NCBI RefSeq assembly: GCF_030123325.1
Contig: NZ_CP126106.1
Span: 2,694,001-2,758,000 of the forward strand
Length of the DNA stretch: 64,000 bases
Reading direction: 5' to 3'
Source of the DNA: Peribacillus simplex
Lineage (GTDB): Bacteria; Bacillota; Bacilli; Bacillales; DSM-1321
Shown here: positions 45,861 through 54,332 of the stretch, one piece after another
Layout of the letters: every line of letters begins with the position of its first letter
Position numbering within the stretch: the stretch's first letter is position 1
The notes under the pieces: model-generated
Databases searched by the model: none
What the model was told of the DNA's origin: nothing
The model's input: only the letters and a program-made list of their open reading frames with translations
Made by a program: the position numbers and the translations under genes

Positions 45861-46853
45861 ATGGAAAAAACGAGCAAGGAAATTAAATTCTCGGGTGTAA
45901 TCGGTGTGAAAGCGGGAGATGACGTGATCCATAGCTCAGCACATGGCTATTCCAATCGAGCGGATGAAATCATGAATACGACCGAAACAAAGTTCGGAAT
46001 TGCTTCCGGGTGTAAACTGTTTACGGCGATAGCCATTTGCCAGTTAATACAAAATGGGAAACTTAGGTTCGATTCTAAGCTTAAAGACTGTCTTCCGACC
46101 GAGTTTCCTGGTTTCAACCAAATTGTAACCATACATCACCTCTTAACACACACATCGGGCATTCCTGATTACTTTGATGAAGAAGTGATGGATGATTTTG
46201 AAGAGCTTTGGCAGAAAAATCCGATGTACCATATAAAAAGATTAAAAGATTTCCTGCCAATGTTTCAAGATGAGGTGATGATGTTCGAACCCGGGGAAAG
46301 ATTTCATTACAATAATGCAGGCTATATTTTATTAGGATTGATTGTTGAGGAACTAACCGGGCTCGAATTTTCGGAATATATCGACAAGAACATCTTTCTG
46401 CCTTGTGAAATGAAAAATTCCGGTTATTTTTCCATGGACCAGCTTCCTAAAAATACTGCATTAGGGTACATTGACGAAGAAAATGGAGCATGGAGAACGA
46501 ATGTTTATTCCCTTCCGATCAAAGGCGGTGCGGATGGAGGGGCGTATCTTACAACATCGGATATGTTCAGATTTTGGGAGGGGTTATTTTCCAATCAATT
46601 ACTGAATCAAGCATATACCAATCTTTTATTGAAGCCCCATATTGCAACGGAAGATGAAGGTGGATACTACGGATATGGTCTATGGATTCGTAAAAAAGAT
46701 GATGCGATTTTCAAATATCATCTTATGGGGCATGACCCGGGTGTAAGCTTCAATTCAGCGGTATATCCGGCAAATCGATTGAAAACCGTCATTACTTCAA
46801 ATGAAAGCACGGGTCCATACCATATTGCTTGCGCGATTGAAAAAGAACTATAA
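45861..46853 (+). CDS. serine hydrolase, class C beta-lactamase/PBP4-like
   Basis: 330 residues from ATG 45861. Penicillin-recognising motifs are S-G-C-K (SxxK) in FGIASGCKLF, Y-N-N in FHYNNAGYIL and GHDPG near the end in the place of HxG. There is no signal peptide, so it acts in the cytoplasm; substrates of such esterase/peptidase relatives vary. The strong ribosome site AAAGGGGGA belongs to ATG 45829 in another frame. One extra T near 45848 would join that start to this frame as M-S-I-L-N-M-D-F-I-Q-D-M, so the real N-terminus may be frameshifted. Confidence 0.75.
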   Translation: MEKTSKEIKFSGVIGVKAGDDVIHSSAHGYSNRADEIMNTTETKFGIASGCKLFTAIAICQLIQNGKLRFDSKLKDCLPTEFPGFNQIVTIHHLLTHTSGIPDYFDEEVMDDFEELWQKNPMYHIKRLKDFLPMFQDEVMMFEPGERFHYNNAGYILLGLIVEELTGLEFSEYIDKNIFLPCEMKNSGYFSMDQLPKNTALGYIDEENGAWRTNVYSLPIKGGADGGAYLTTSDMFRFWEGLFSNQLLNQAYTNLLLKPHIATEDEGGYYGYGLWIRKKDDAIFKYHLMGHDPGVSFNSAVYPANRLKTVITSNESTGPYHIACAIEKEL

Positions 46854-46898
46854 ACAAAGGGAACCTTTCTGCTTGTGAAGGGTTCCCTTTGTTTAGTC
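46852..46898 (+). terminator. rho-independent terminator after the serine hydrolase
   Basis: A long stem (AAACAAAGGGAACC with GGTTCCCTTTGTTT, plus TT/AA past a one-base bulge) begins at the stop codon and ends in a short T run. Confidence 0.8.
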
Positions 46899-47214
46899 AA
46901 TGTGAGTTCATTCATGGAGAACCTGTTTTTTAAGAAAGGGACGAATTCGCATCCATTGCAATATTGGTTCCAGAACTTCTGGAATTTCAAGGGAAGAAAA
47001 CTTTACCTGTACCCGTATTCAAGAACTAAGCTTTAATGAAGCGGCACACCAATTTTTCATTTATTGTCTTTCGGAGATCTTTAAGTAGGTAGCTTTATTT
47101 AGGTTTCAAGGCTTTTCCAAACAAAGAATTTGTATATTTAAATATCTTGAAGTAGAGTATATTTAATATACTTTATTTTATCCGGTATTTTCCGATGGAG
47201 GTTCTTTTTACATT
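46854..47214. other. gene-free stretch
   Basis: Contains the terminator just described and a 17-base palindrome (AGTATAT-TTA-ATATACT, 47156-47172) near the expected promoter of the next gene. No coding frame seen. Confidence 0.45.
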
Positions 47215-47508
47215 ATGAAGGCAAGATATGAACTCGCGAACATGAACTTAACAGTAAGCAATGTGACTTTACGTAATGCTGCGGATAGCTATGTCCTCTT
47301 GAAAGCTGCAGATGATCAAAATAATGAAATCACGATCAAGCTTTCCCACGAACAAGCGGAATTTCTGGAAGCGGAATTAAGGGAAGTGAATCGCCGTCGC
47401 AAGGAAAATAGTCCTGATGTAACAGGAAATGACCAGGAACGCATTAATGACGACGATTCTTTTAATCTGTTTAGCATTGATTTATTCAATGAAAATGAAT
47501 CGAAGTAA
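47215..47508 (+). CDS. small unknown protein
   Basis: 97 residues, not recognised. The N-terminal half looks like a beta-rich domain (VSNVTLRNAADSYVLLKAAD), then a charged helix (EQAEFLEAELREVNRRRKE) and an acidic tail rich in Asp and Asn. ATG 47215 has GGAGG rather far upstream (13 bases). Codon use resembles the neighbours. Confidence 0.55.
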   Translation: MKARYELANMNLTVSNVTLRNAADSYVLLKAADDQNNEITIKLSHEQAEFLEAELREVNRRRKENSPDVTGNDQERINDDDSFNLFSIDLFNENESK

Positions 47509-47640
47509 TTCCCCGAATCAAATTTGCTTCTCTGTAACCTACCTTTCCAATAAAGATGATGCTACAGAGAGTTTATCATTCCCGCCAATGCAAAAATCCG
47601 AATTTCCAGTTATTGAAAGGCATTAGGAATGTTTTAAGCC

Positions 47641-47667
47641 AAGGTGACCTATCGTTACCTTTATTTT
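47641..47667 (+). terminator. possible terminator
   Basis: AAGGTGAC pairs with GTTACCTT (one G-U) followed by TATTTT. It would end the 97-codon gene and overlaps the stop of the convergent membrane-protein gene. Confidence 0.45.
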
Positions 47668-48065
47668 GATTGCTTGAATAAATTCTTCACCAATAGGAAA
47701 ATGGATGAAAGTACAGCAAAAACCATGAAAAATACAATGAACCCCCATAGGCCTACCGCCGCATCTTGAAACTCCATATTCCCCCTGCTGGTAAGGGCTT
47801 GCTGTATTTCAATGGCAAATACTAAAACAACCATGACGGTAAAGGTATAAAGGAAAGAGAGGATCGTTATCCCAAAACGCATCCGGGAAATTAAATTAGA
47901 TAAAAATAACACGAACAAAAATATGATGATACCGATGATTCCCATTATCCAAAAATGCAAATCTTTGTCCGTTGCATTTGAATTTAATGTGTCACTTACA
48001 AAGAATAGGATGAAATCGTGAAGATTATTGACGATTTCAGCTAATATCTGGATGATTTCTTTCAA
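47661..48065 (-). CDS. small integral membrane protein of unknown function
   Basis: 134 residues with three clear hydrophobic segments (about 40-58, 67-87 and 106-126) and a basic C-terminus. No family recognised. TTG 48065 follows GGAGG by eight bases, which fixes the start. Confidence 0.6.
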   Translation of the reverse strand: MKEIIQILAEIVNNLHDFILFFVSDTLNSNATDKDLHFWIMGIIGIIIFLFVLFLSNLISRMRFGITILSFLYTFTVMVVLVFAIEIQQALTSRGNMEFQDAAVGLWGFIVFFMVFAVLSSIFLLVKNLFKQSK

Positions 48066-48450
48066 TTTTCACACCTCCAATCCTTAGATTATAGCAGGTT
48101 ATAAATCTTTATAGAAGAGGGGGTTGCCAGACTGTCCTTCGATGGAAGTAATATGAAATCATAGACATGTTAAGAGAAGTATATTCCGGGTAACGTAAAA
48201 AAACATAAGGAAATGAATTGGAAGTCAGGACATGCAACGCCAGTTTAACTATGATTATAGTTAATAGATCAACCAAAATACATAAAAAAATAAAGTATAA
48301 GCGATTTTAGGGAAAGTATGTGTGTCTATTTCCAAAGTTTTAATGCCTTTAGCGATCTTAACCATAGTTTGTTGTTTGGATCGGTTTCTTTATTATAATG
48401 TTAGTAAAAAATATCTTTACTTAATGCTTTCATGGTTGGAGGGAAAAAGA
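48066..48450. other. intergenic stretch
   Basis: Divergent spacer between the membrane-protein gene and the 82-codon gene. The frame of the latter stays open upstream to 48322 but without a ribosome site there. Nothing else recognisable. Confidence 0.4.
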
Positions 48451-48699
48451 ATGAGTGATGTACATAATCATGTTTTAACGGTAATTGATTTTATGAAAAC
48501 CGGTCACAAAACTTGCTTTGTGAAAGTCATCGGTTTTGATGGTGAATCCGGACAGGATTTTGAAGGCGAAGTTAAGTTTGTCGGTGACTTGCCTTTTGGA
48601 GATTTGATACATCCTGAGCGGTCACATCTATCTTCGACTTGCAGGGAGTTTGTTCGGGATGATTTGTTGCACAGATACAATTTAGGGCAGTTTGAATGA
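48451..48699 (+). CDS. small unknown cytoplasmic protein
   Basis: 82 residues from ATG 48451, placed seven bases after GGAGGG. Not recognised. It begins MSDVHNHVLTVIDFMK and has a beta-rich centre (CFVKVIGFDGESGQDFEGEVKF). Confidence 0.5.
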   Translation: MSDVHNHVLTVIDFMKTGHKTCFVKVIGFDGESGQDFEGEVKFVGDLPFGDLIHPERSHLSSTCREFVRDDLLHRYNLGQFE

Positions 48700-48850
48700 A
48701 GTGGGGCAATATTTAAGGGAATCCAATGAGATGACATTCTGTTCACTTGTTTAAAATTGGTAAAATACAGGGTATATAGAATATGGTATGTAGGAACTTT
48801 TTTATGCCAATCTTCTCTTTTAACTGACAAAATAGCATATTTCTCCCTAT

Positions 48851-48878
48851 TTAACTCTCGGACTTTAATCCTTATAAT
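48851..48878 (+). promoter_or_regulatory. likely sigma-A promoter of the LXG operon
   Basis: TTAACT (48851-48856) and TATAAT (48873-48878), 16 bases apart, lie about 60 bases before the first gene of the LXG operon. Confidence 0.4.
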
Positions 48879-48936
48879 GTTAAATAGGAAAATATGACAT
48901 TTAGTGTAGGATTATACTGTTTTTGAGGTGAGTTTC

Positions 48937-49365
48937 ATGGTTTATGCAGATATTTTGAGTAATATACACTCTGCTATCTCCAGTAAAAAAGCTGATTTGA
49001 ATGTGAAAATTGAACGTTTAGAAAATGCGAAGAACGATATTATAAAAGAGCAGAGCATGTGTCTGAACGAGATTAGGAAAATAAAAGACCCTGAGCTAGG
49101 TGGCAGCTGGACAGGGAATCGCTCGGATCAATTTCAGGAAGCCCGTCATGATGCCTATAATGTGATGTTCAGTATCATTCATGACGATTATGACGATTAC
49201 CAATGGAAAATCGAGGCAATGATTACAAAGCTGAATGCCGAAAATACTCTTCTGAGCATAGCGGGGAATATAGCCCAAGAGGCCGACTCCCTTTTGAGCA
49301 AAGGCGAAGAGGCATTTGAACAGCTGGAAAGTAAAATATCCGATTTAAAAAGGCGGTTGTTTTAA
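48937..49365 (+). CDS. LXG partner protein, YwqH-like (DUF5082)
   Basis: 142 residues from ATG 48937; GTG 48928 is part of the GAGGTG ribosome site. Mostly helical with a coiled-coil start and a central W-x-G (SWTGNRSDQF), the WXG100-like turn. Such small helical proteins bind the LXG helices of the toxin and are needed for its export by the type VII system. First gene of the operon; its stop overlaps the next start (TAATG). Confidence 0.8.
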   Translation: MVYADILSNIHSAISSKKADLNVKIERLENAKNDIIKEQSMCLNEIRKIKDPELGGSWTGNRSDQFQEARHDAYNVMFSIIHDDYDDYQWKIEAMITKLNAENTLLSIAGNIAQEADSLLSKGEEAFEQLESKISDLKRRLF

Positions 49366-49655
49366 TGACGACAATCAAACTGAATCATCCTGCCGTAACG
49401 AAGCAAGTCGATCAGGTGAAGACGGCACTTGGTACAGTCACGCTTGGAAATTTGCCGGCAGGCGAGCTTGGCAGCAATAAATTGGAATTCACCTCGAAAT
49501 GGATCGACCGGGAAACGAACCTGGAAAAGGTCTTTGAGCAATATATCAAAATCGTCCAGAAAAATGTGGAAGATACCCGTGCCAACATTGACTTATTAAA
49601 AGAACAGGATGAAGCCATCGCCCATACGTCTTCACATGGGTATCCTACGCGATGA
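49365..49655 (+). CDS. LXG partner protein, YwqI-like (DUF5344)
   Basis: 96 residues, helical, in the position of Bacillus YwqI. Such proteins act as the second targeting partner (Lap-like) of LXG toxins. Start and stop overlap both neighbours (TAATG before, ATGA after), showing tight translational coupling. Confidence 0.8.
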   Translation: MTTIKLNHPAVTKQVDQVKTALGTVTLGNLPAGELGSNKLEFTSKWIDRETNLEKVFEQYIKIVQKNVEDTRANIDLLKEQDEAIAHTSSHGYPTR

Positions 49656-51625
49656 AAATATATGAAGCCAAGACATTGACGGCCGCAACCAAGTCGCGCG
49701 CCAAGCAATATGAAGAACTAAAGAAGGAAGTCACAGCCCTGAAAAAGGAATTTCAGGGCATCGTCGGCCTGGATAACGAGTTTCAAGGGGCCGGTGCCAC
49801 TGCCATCAAAAGCTTCTATGAAGCGCAAATCGAGGTGGCGGACGCCTGGATGGAACTTTTTACGACCCAGATCAGTTTTTTGGAAGGCATTCCGGCAAGT
49901 CTGGAAGAGGCGGACCTTTCCGGAAATACGGTGGTCGAGGTTCCCTTTTTAGATGGCGAAGTCTCGAACGGCATCAACCAAGCGAAGTCGCTTGTCGATG
50001 AACAAGCAAACGATCTCCAAAGGATCCTCGACAGCATTGACGATATCCTGCCTCTTGATAGGTTCGACCAAAAAGACTTTAATGAAAAAATCACGCTGGC
50101 CGGCCAGAGGCTGGATGACACCGTGACAAAAGTCGAGAATGTCGACCGGCAATTGGTCGAGGAATATGATGTATCCGTCGGGCAGGAAAACGTGGCCGTT
50201 GGCCTCTTCCGCGCCTTGCTCGATGCCACCAAACAGGACGGCAACGTTTCGCCGATGACCTTCAATCAATCGGCCTTCAAGAAAAGTGATGTCTATCAAG
50301 TGAAGGATGAAGTCGCCGGTCAGATGAAAGACTATCAGACCTTCAAAAAGCAGCAAACCGAAGCCCGGAAAATCGAACAAGAAATGGAAGAACTCGAAAA
50401 CCGCCCATGGTACGAAAAAGCCTGGGATACGACAAAAACCTTTACAGGCGAATTCACGGGATATTATGATTCAATCAGGGCCTCAACCGGAGTCGATCCA
50501 GTAACCGGCCGCAAGCTGTCCGATGCCGAAAGAATCGCCGCCGGCGCCATGGCCGCCGCTGGATTCATCCCCGTCGTCGGCTGGGCCGGACGGGCCATCA
50601 AAGGCGGCAGCGCCCTATACAAAACTGCCAAAGGACTTAACGCAGCGAACCATGCCCTCGATGCTTATAAAACGACAAAAGGCTTTAGCCTTCTCCAGAA
50701 AACCGAATACGGGATATACGGCCTCCTCGCAGCCAACGGCCTCGGAGAAGCCGTCACCGGCAAAGACATGTTCGGCAACCAGCTGACCGAGGAACAGCGC
50801 CAGAACGGGCTGTTGATGGCACTCGGAATCGGCGGTGTGGCTGGTGCGGCTAAGGTCGCTGATAAAGTGGCGAGTGGTACAAAGTTCGTCCCTTACAGCA
50901 AGGAATTTGCGCAAAAGCAGGTTCAGAAGGCAAAAGTATTCGGCCGGCAAATCGGCAATGTGGAAGTACCTCTTCGTATCAGAGTCGAAGAGTTAGCCAC
51001 GGCGTATGGAAACAACTACAAGCATGTCACTTTTGATAAAACGGCTATTAAGGATATCGTACAGAAGTTTGCGGTGAAGAGTGATGGTGGTAAAGGTACA
51101 GGCAAAGTAGTGCTAGCAAAAGGATCGAATGAAATTACAAAAGTGGCGTATGGAAAGCACTATACAAGAGAACGAATGAAGAAAGTTTTAAAACCGAATA
51201 TTGAATATACATCCCCTGGTGGTCATGTATATAAAACGGACGAAAAGGGTCGGATAACAAGTGTAGAAGGTTCTCTCGACTTAGGCAGTGGCAAACGAAA
51301 CAATTATGCACAGCGGATTGCTGGAAGAGAAGACCGCTTGCCAGATGATCAAGGGGGCCACTTAATCGCCAGCATATTTAAAGGGTCTGGTCATTTAGAC
51401 AACCTTGTTCCTATGAATGCAAACCTGAATATGGGAGAATGGAAAAAACTCGAAATATCTTGGGCAAAAGCTTTAGACAGTAATCCTCCTAAAACAGTTG
51501 AAGTGAAAATTACTCCAGTTTATAAAGGAGACTCGAAGCGGCCTGCTAGTTTTAGAATAAATTATAAGATTGATAATAGTCGTTGGGAGAGAAGAATTTT
51601 TGAAAATAGATCAGGAGGTAAGTAA
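49652..51625 (+). CDS. LXG polymorphic toxin with DNA/RNA non-specific endonuclease tip (YeeF-like)
   Basis: 657 residues. The LXG targeting domain spans about 1-210, with long helices from MKIYEAKTLTAATKSRAKQY. The middle carries a hydrophobic, alanine-rich pre-toxin segment around 290-345. A linker at about 408-476 (YSKEFAQKQVQKAKVFGRQ...) recurs downstream. The tip at about 520-657 is an Endonuclease_NS_2-like nuclease with DDQGGHL (His570), NLVPMNANLN and PVYKGDSKRPASF, close to Bacillus YeeF. Type VII export into neighbouring bacteria is the expected role. The first 1,200 bases are noticeably GC-richer than the tip. The final codons GGK form the ribosome site of the immunity gene. Confidence 0.9.
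   Translation: MKIYEAKTLTAATKSRAKQYEELKKEVTALKKEFQGIVGLDNEFQGAGATAIKSFYEAQIEVADAWMELFTTQISFLEGIPASLEEADLSGNTVVEVPFLDGEVSNGINQAKSLVDEQANDLQRILDSIDDILPLDRFDQKDFNEKITLAGQRLDDTVTKVENVDRQLVEEYDVSVGQENVAVGLFRALLDATKQDGNVSPMTFNQSAFKKSDVYQVKDEVAGQMKDYQTFKKQQTEARKIEQEMEELENRPWYEKAWDTTKTFTGEFTGYYDSIRASTGVDPVTGRKLSDAERIAAGAMAAAGFIPVVGWAGRAIKGGSALYKTAKGLNAANHALDAYKTTKGFSLLQKTEYGIYGLLAANGLGEAVTGKDMFGNQLTEEQRQNGLLMALGIGGVAGAAKVADKVASGTKFVPYSKEFAQKQVQKAKVFGRQIGNVEVPLRIRVEELATAYGNNYKHVTFDKTAIKDIVQKFAVKSDGGKGTGKVVLAKGSNEITKVAYGKHYTRERMKKVLKPNIEYTSPGGHVYKTDEKGRITSVEGSLDLGSGKRNNYAQRIAGREDRLPDDQGGHLIASIFKGSGHLDNLVPMNANLNMGEWKKLEISWAKALDSNPPKTVEVKITPVYKGDSKRPASFRINYKIDNSRWERRIFENRSGGK
50873..51080 (+). repeat. 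LXG linker repeat, copy 1 (inside the intact toxin gene)
   Basis: The segment encodes GTKFVPYSKEFAQ...DIVQKFAVK. Nearly identical DNA recurs at 53616-53804 and in part at 54976-55040. It lies just before the variable toxin tip and is the natural site for tip replacement by recombination. Confidence 0.85.
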
Positions 51626-51627
51626 GT

Positions 51628-52095
51628 ATGAATGAAATTAAACTTAATAGTATTTATCAACAAATAGCTCAAACTATTAATGAAACTATACCAGAGGAAT
51701 GGTCAAAGGTATTAATGTACGGTGAAATTGCTGAAGGTACCGGTACTGCATTCTTTTTTTATTATACTCCTAAAAGTGAAGTGCCTATTTATAGTCATGA
51801 TATACCTGAAATATATAGTTTTAATGAAGAAGAATACGATAAATTATGGTATCAATTATTAGATGAATTAAAACTATTGTCAGATGAATTTAAAAATAAT
51901 AATCAAGAACAATGGACCAATTTAACTTTCACTTTAGAAAGTACAGGGAAATTTAAAGTTGACTATGATTATGAAGATCTATCAGATGCAGATGATCATG
52001 AAAGAAGGGTTATTTGGGAATATACTCGTTTGGGCCTTTTACCTGAATCTGAATATGATAAGAGTATTTTAGAAGAATACCTTAAGAAAGAATGA
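51628..52095 (+). CDS. YezG-family immunity protein (DUF600)
   Basis: 155 residues, acidic, matching the YezG antitoxin/immunity family that protects against YeeF-type nuclease toxins (YQQIAQTINETIPEEWSKVLMYGEI, FYYTP, EEYDKLWYQLLDELK, WTNLTFTLESTGKFKVDYDYEDL). It starts two bases after the toxin stop, using the GGAGG within the toxin's last codons. A terminator follows. Confidence 0.85.
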   Translation: MNEIKLNSIYQQIAQTINETIPEEWSKVLMYGEIAEGTGTAFFFYYTPKSEVPIYSHDIPEIYSFNEEEYDKLWYQLLDELKLLSDEFKNNNQEQWTNLTFTLESTGKFKVDYDYEDLSDADDHERRVIWEYTRLGLLPESEYDKSILEEYLKKE

Positions 52096-52175
52096 TGTAG
52101 GGCAAGAAAAGCCTGTTCGAATGACCTTAACGTAAAAGTTAAGGTCTTTTCATTGTTGAAATAGAATATGTATCA
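51960..52175 (+). repeat. immunity-end/terminator repeat, copy 1
   Basis: 3' end of the YezG gene, its terminator and the following CATTGTTGAAATA. This block is duplicated at 53326-53560. Confidence 0.75.
52123..52150 (+). terminator. rho-independent terminator after the first immunity gene
   Basis: GACCTTAAC pairs with GTTAAGGTC, followed by TTTT. A near-identical copy is at 53493 and a half copy at 56545. Confidence 0.85.
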
Positions 52176-52266
52176 TCTTAAGTTATATCGGTTACCTCAG
52201 AAAAAAGGCAGTCAGGGCAAAAAAAACTTTCTTTAGAAAATATATGGATTTACTTACCTCAGGTAA

Positions 52267-52733
52267 GGTGACTTAGGAAAAAGTAACCACAATGCAGAAG
52301 AATTCGCAAGACAGTTAAAAGACCAAGAAAAAGGGTTGAATGGTTTAACTATTGAAGAGTATTTAAAGAATAGAGAAAGATATATAGAAGAAGGAAGGGA
52401 TTTAGAAGGGAATGCAGCTCAAAAGTCTGCAAGAGTAAAAGATTATTTAGATAAAGTTGATGTGTTAAGGGAGACAGGCTTATCTAGAAAAGAATCAGAA
52501 AAGCAGGCTACGGTATGGATTAATGAACAGGCTGCGTTACATAATCCAGATCAAATAGCTGGTTGCAATCCACTTGATATTGGTGGAATGGGAGATAAAA
52601 GGGTTAATTCATCCCTTGGTTCGCAATAGAGATATAGAATTGATGTTATAGATGAACAAATAAAATCTGTTGCAGCTAGTATGACGCAAGTGGATAAAAA
52701 GTCAATATACTTAAATGTGAAATTAATACAATG
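52267..52733 (+). pseudogene. orphan Ntox15 (Tde1-like) toxin tip broken by an amber codon
   Basis: The frame has no start of its own and begins after a stop at 52264. It encodes a tip like novel toxin 15, the DNase domain of Agrobacterium Tde1: NAEEFARQLKDQEKGLNGL, LEGNAAQKSARVKDYLDK, the H-x-x-D motif in AALHNPDQIAG, and GMGDKRVNSSLGSQ. At 52627-52629 TAG replaces the tryptophan codon expected after GSQ, and the frame continues as RYRIDVIDEQIKSVAASM to 52733. The usual GG after IA has become GC (IAGCNP). No LXG part is attached. Confidence 0.75.
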
Positions 52734-52753
52734 AAATAGAGGTGACTATAAAA

Positions 52754-53302
52754 ATGTCAACTGCGATTTTTGATAACTTTAAATTATTTGAAAAAGCACA
52801 AGCAGAAACTATTAATAATTTTTATGGTTATATACCTGAACAAGTATTAGAAGTGTGGAATAAATATGGTTTTGGTAGTATATTAAATGGGTATTTAAAT
52901 ATCGTTAACCCAGAAGAGTATCAGGAACTATTAAAGGATGTATATGTAAGAAACGAGGATGCTCTAGTTTTGTTTACTACATCAATGGGAGATCTAGTTG
53001 TTTGGGAAGATAATAAATATTTAATTTCACTTAATTTTAGAAAGGGTGAAATTAAAGAGATATCGTCCGGTTTTAAATACTTCTTTCCTGATTTAGAGGA
53101 TGAATCATTTTACCAAGAAATATTAGACTGGAATCCTTATCCTGAAGCAGTTGATAAATATGGAGAGCCAGATTTTGATGAATGCTTTGGTTATACACCT
53201 CTGCTTGGATTGGGTGGACCCGAGAAAGTGGAAAACTTGAAAAAGGTGAAACTTATTGAGCATATTTATCTGATTGCTCAATTCATGGGACCAATCGAAT
53301 AA
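52754..53302 (+). CDS. GAD-like/DUF1851 immunity protein (Tdi1-like)
   Basis: 182 residues from ATG 52754 after GAGGTGAC. The N-terminal half follows the GAD-like domain (YIPEQVLEVWNKYGFGSILNGYLNIVNPEEYQELL, GDLVVWEDNKY). The C-terminal half follows DUF1851 (CFGYTPLLGLGGPEKVENLKKVKLIEHI). This is the domain pair of Tdi1, the immunity protein to Tde1, and it directly follows the Ntox15 fragment. The gene looks intact although its toxin is broken. Confidence 0.8.
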   Translation: MSTAIFDNFKLFEKAQAETINNFYGYIPEQVLEVWNKYGFGSILNGYLNIVNPEEYQELLKDVYVRNEDALVLFTTSMGDLVVWEDNKYLISLNFRKGEIKEISSGFKYFFPDLEDESFYQEILDWNPYPEAVDKYGEPDFDECFGYTPLLGLGGPEKVENLKKVKLIEHIYLIAQFMGPIE

Positions 53303-53325
53303 GGGAGAACCAATCAAGTTGAAAA

Positions 53326-53475
53326 GATTATAATTATGAAGATCTATCAGATTCAGATAATCACGAAAGAAGGGTTATTTGTTAATATACTTGCTTGTGT
53401 CTTTTACCTGAATCTGAATATGATAAGAATATTTTAGAAGAATACCTTAAGAATGAATATTGGAGGACAAGAAGA
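53326..53475 (+). pseudogene. 3' fragment of a YezG immunity gene
   Basis: Closely repeats the end of the gene at 51628-52095: YNYEDLSDSDNHERRV, a stop, then LCLLPESEYDKNILEEYLKN. The rest of the gene is missing. It continues into a copy of the terminator. Confidence 0.8.
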
Positions 53476-53492
53476 GTTTGTTCTTTTTGTAT

Positions 53493-53520
53493 GACCTTAA
53501 CGCAAAAGTTAAGGTCTTTT
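53493..53520 (+). terminator. rho-independent terminator (second copy)
   Basis: GACCTTAAC and GTTAAGGTC stem with TTTT, as at 52123. Confidence 0.85.
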
Positions 53521-53539
53521 GTCTTTTCATTGTTGAAAT

Positions 53540-54148
53540 ATGAAAATGAATCATTTTACGTCATATCGGGCTCCTCCGATAATAGGCCGTAAGGACTTAA
53601 AATCATACAGATTTATTTACAGCAAGGAATTTGCGCAAAGGGAGGTTCAGAAGGCTCAAGCATTCGGCCGGCAAATCGGCAATGTGGAAGTAGCTCTTCG
53701 TATCAAGGTCGAAGAGTTAGCCACGGCGTATGGAAACAACTACAAGCATGTCATTTTTGAAAAAACGGCTATTAAGGATATCGTACAGAAGTTTGCGGTG
53801 AAGAAACTATCTACCGTAAATCAGGCAAAGGCTGACGATGCGATGATTGAAGCAGCTCGAAAACTCCCAGCATATACAAGAAGACCTAACCAACCAAGAA
53901 ATTATAAGTATAAAGAACGTAATGAAGACGGAACTACACTGTACACTTTTATTTCAACCAAAAATGGAAAAGAATATCAAGTAATTTATGATAAAGATGG
54001 ATTCCCAATTTTTCATTCGAAATTTGAAATTTACTTACCAGAAAAGTATTTTTTAGAAACAGATGCTGCACAATTTGAATATTTATCTAAAACCTTATCT
54101 GAAGAAGTTATAAGGAATCCAGAACTAGCTGAAAAGTTCTTTAAATAG
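53540..54148 (+). pseudogene. orphan toxin tip: LXG linker joined to a truncated HNH/Endo VII-like nuclease
   Basis: The open frame has 202 codons. Residues 27-88 repeat the LXG linker (YSKEFAQREVQKAQAFGRQIGNVEV...). The rest (YKYKERNEDGTTLYTFISTKNGKEYQVIYDKDGFPIFHSKFEIYLPEK..., NPELAEKFF) resembles the part that precedes the catalytic W-H-H motif in HNH/Endo VII toxins. The frame stops at AEKFFK, before any catalytic motif, at a junction with another nuclease's tail. Neither an LXG domain nor a good ribosome site is present. Confidence 0.65.
53616..53804 (+). repeat. LXG linker repeat, copy 2
   Basis: Nearly identical to 50873-51080 from TTACAGCAAGGAATTTGCGC through GCGGTGAAGA. It forms the front of the orphan HNH-type tip. 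Confidence 0.85.
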
Positions 54149-54332
54149 GAGTGAATATAAGACTCTAGAGAATACATGGAAGAAGGCTTTAGTAGAGGGT
54201 AAAGAAGTAACCATTAAAGTAAAACCCATATATGAGGCACAATCAGCTAGACCAAGTGAGTTTAAAATCAACTATGTAATAGATGGTAAAAAATATTCAG
54301 ATAGATTAACTAATTATTTAGGAGGTAAGTAG
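54141..54332 (+). pseudogene. 3' end of a second Endonuclease_NS_2-type toxin
   Basis: In the +1 frame relative to the preceding tip, translation gives SLNRSEYKTLENTWKKAL, VTIKVKPIYEAQSARPSEFKINYVID and a final GGK. This aligns with the last 60 residues of the intact LXG nuclease (NLNMGEWKKLEISWAKAL...). The catalytic part is absent. The GGAGG ribosome site for the next immunity gene lies in its last codons, as in the intact operon. Confidence 0.75.

Larger units (their letters stand above)
53326..53560 (+). repeat. immunity-end/terminator repeat, copy 2
   Basis: Partner of 51960-52175; includes an extra TCTTTTG between the terminator and CATTGTTGAAATA. It shows that the Ntox15/immunity pair lies between two copies of the same sequence. 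Confidence 0.75.

Noticed and set aside
49816..50380. long minus-strand frames inside the LXG gene
   Set aside because: Shadows caused by the GC-rich codon pattern of the toxin body; no ribosome sites.
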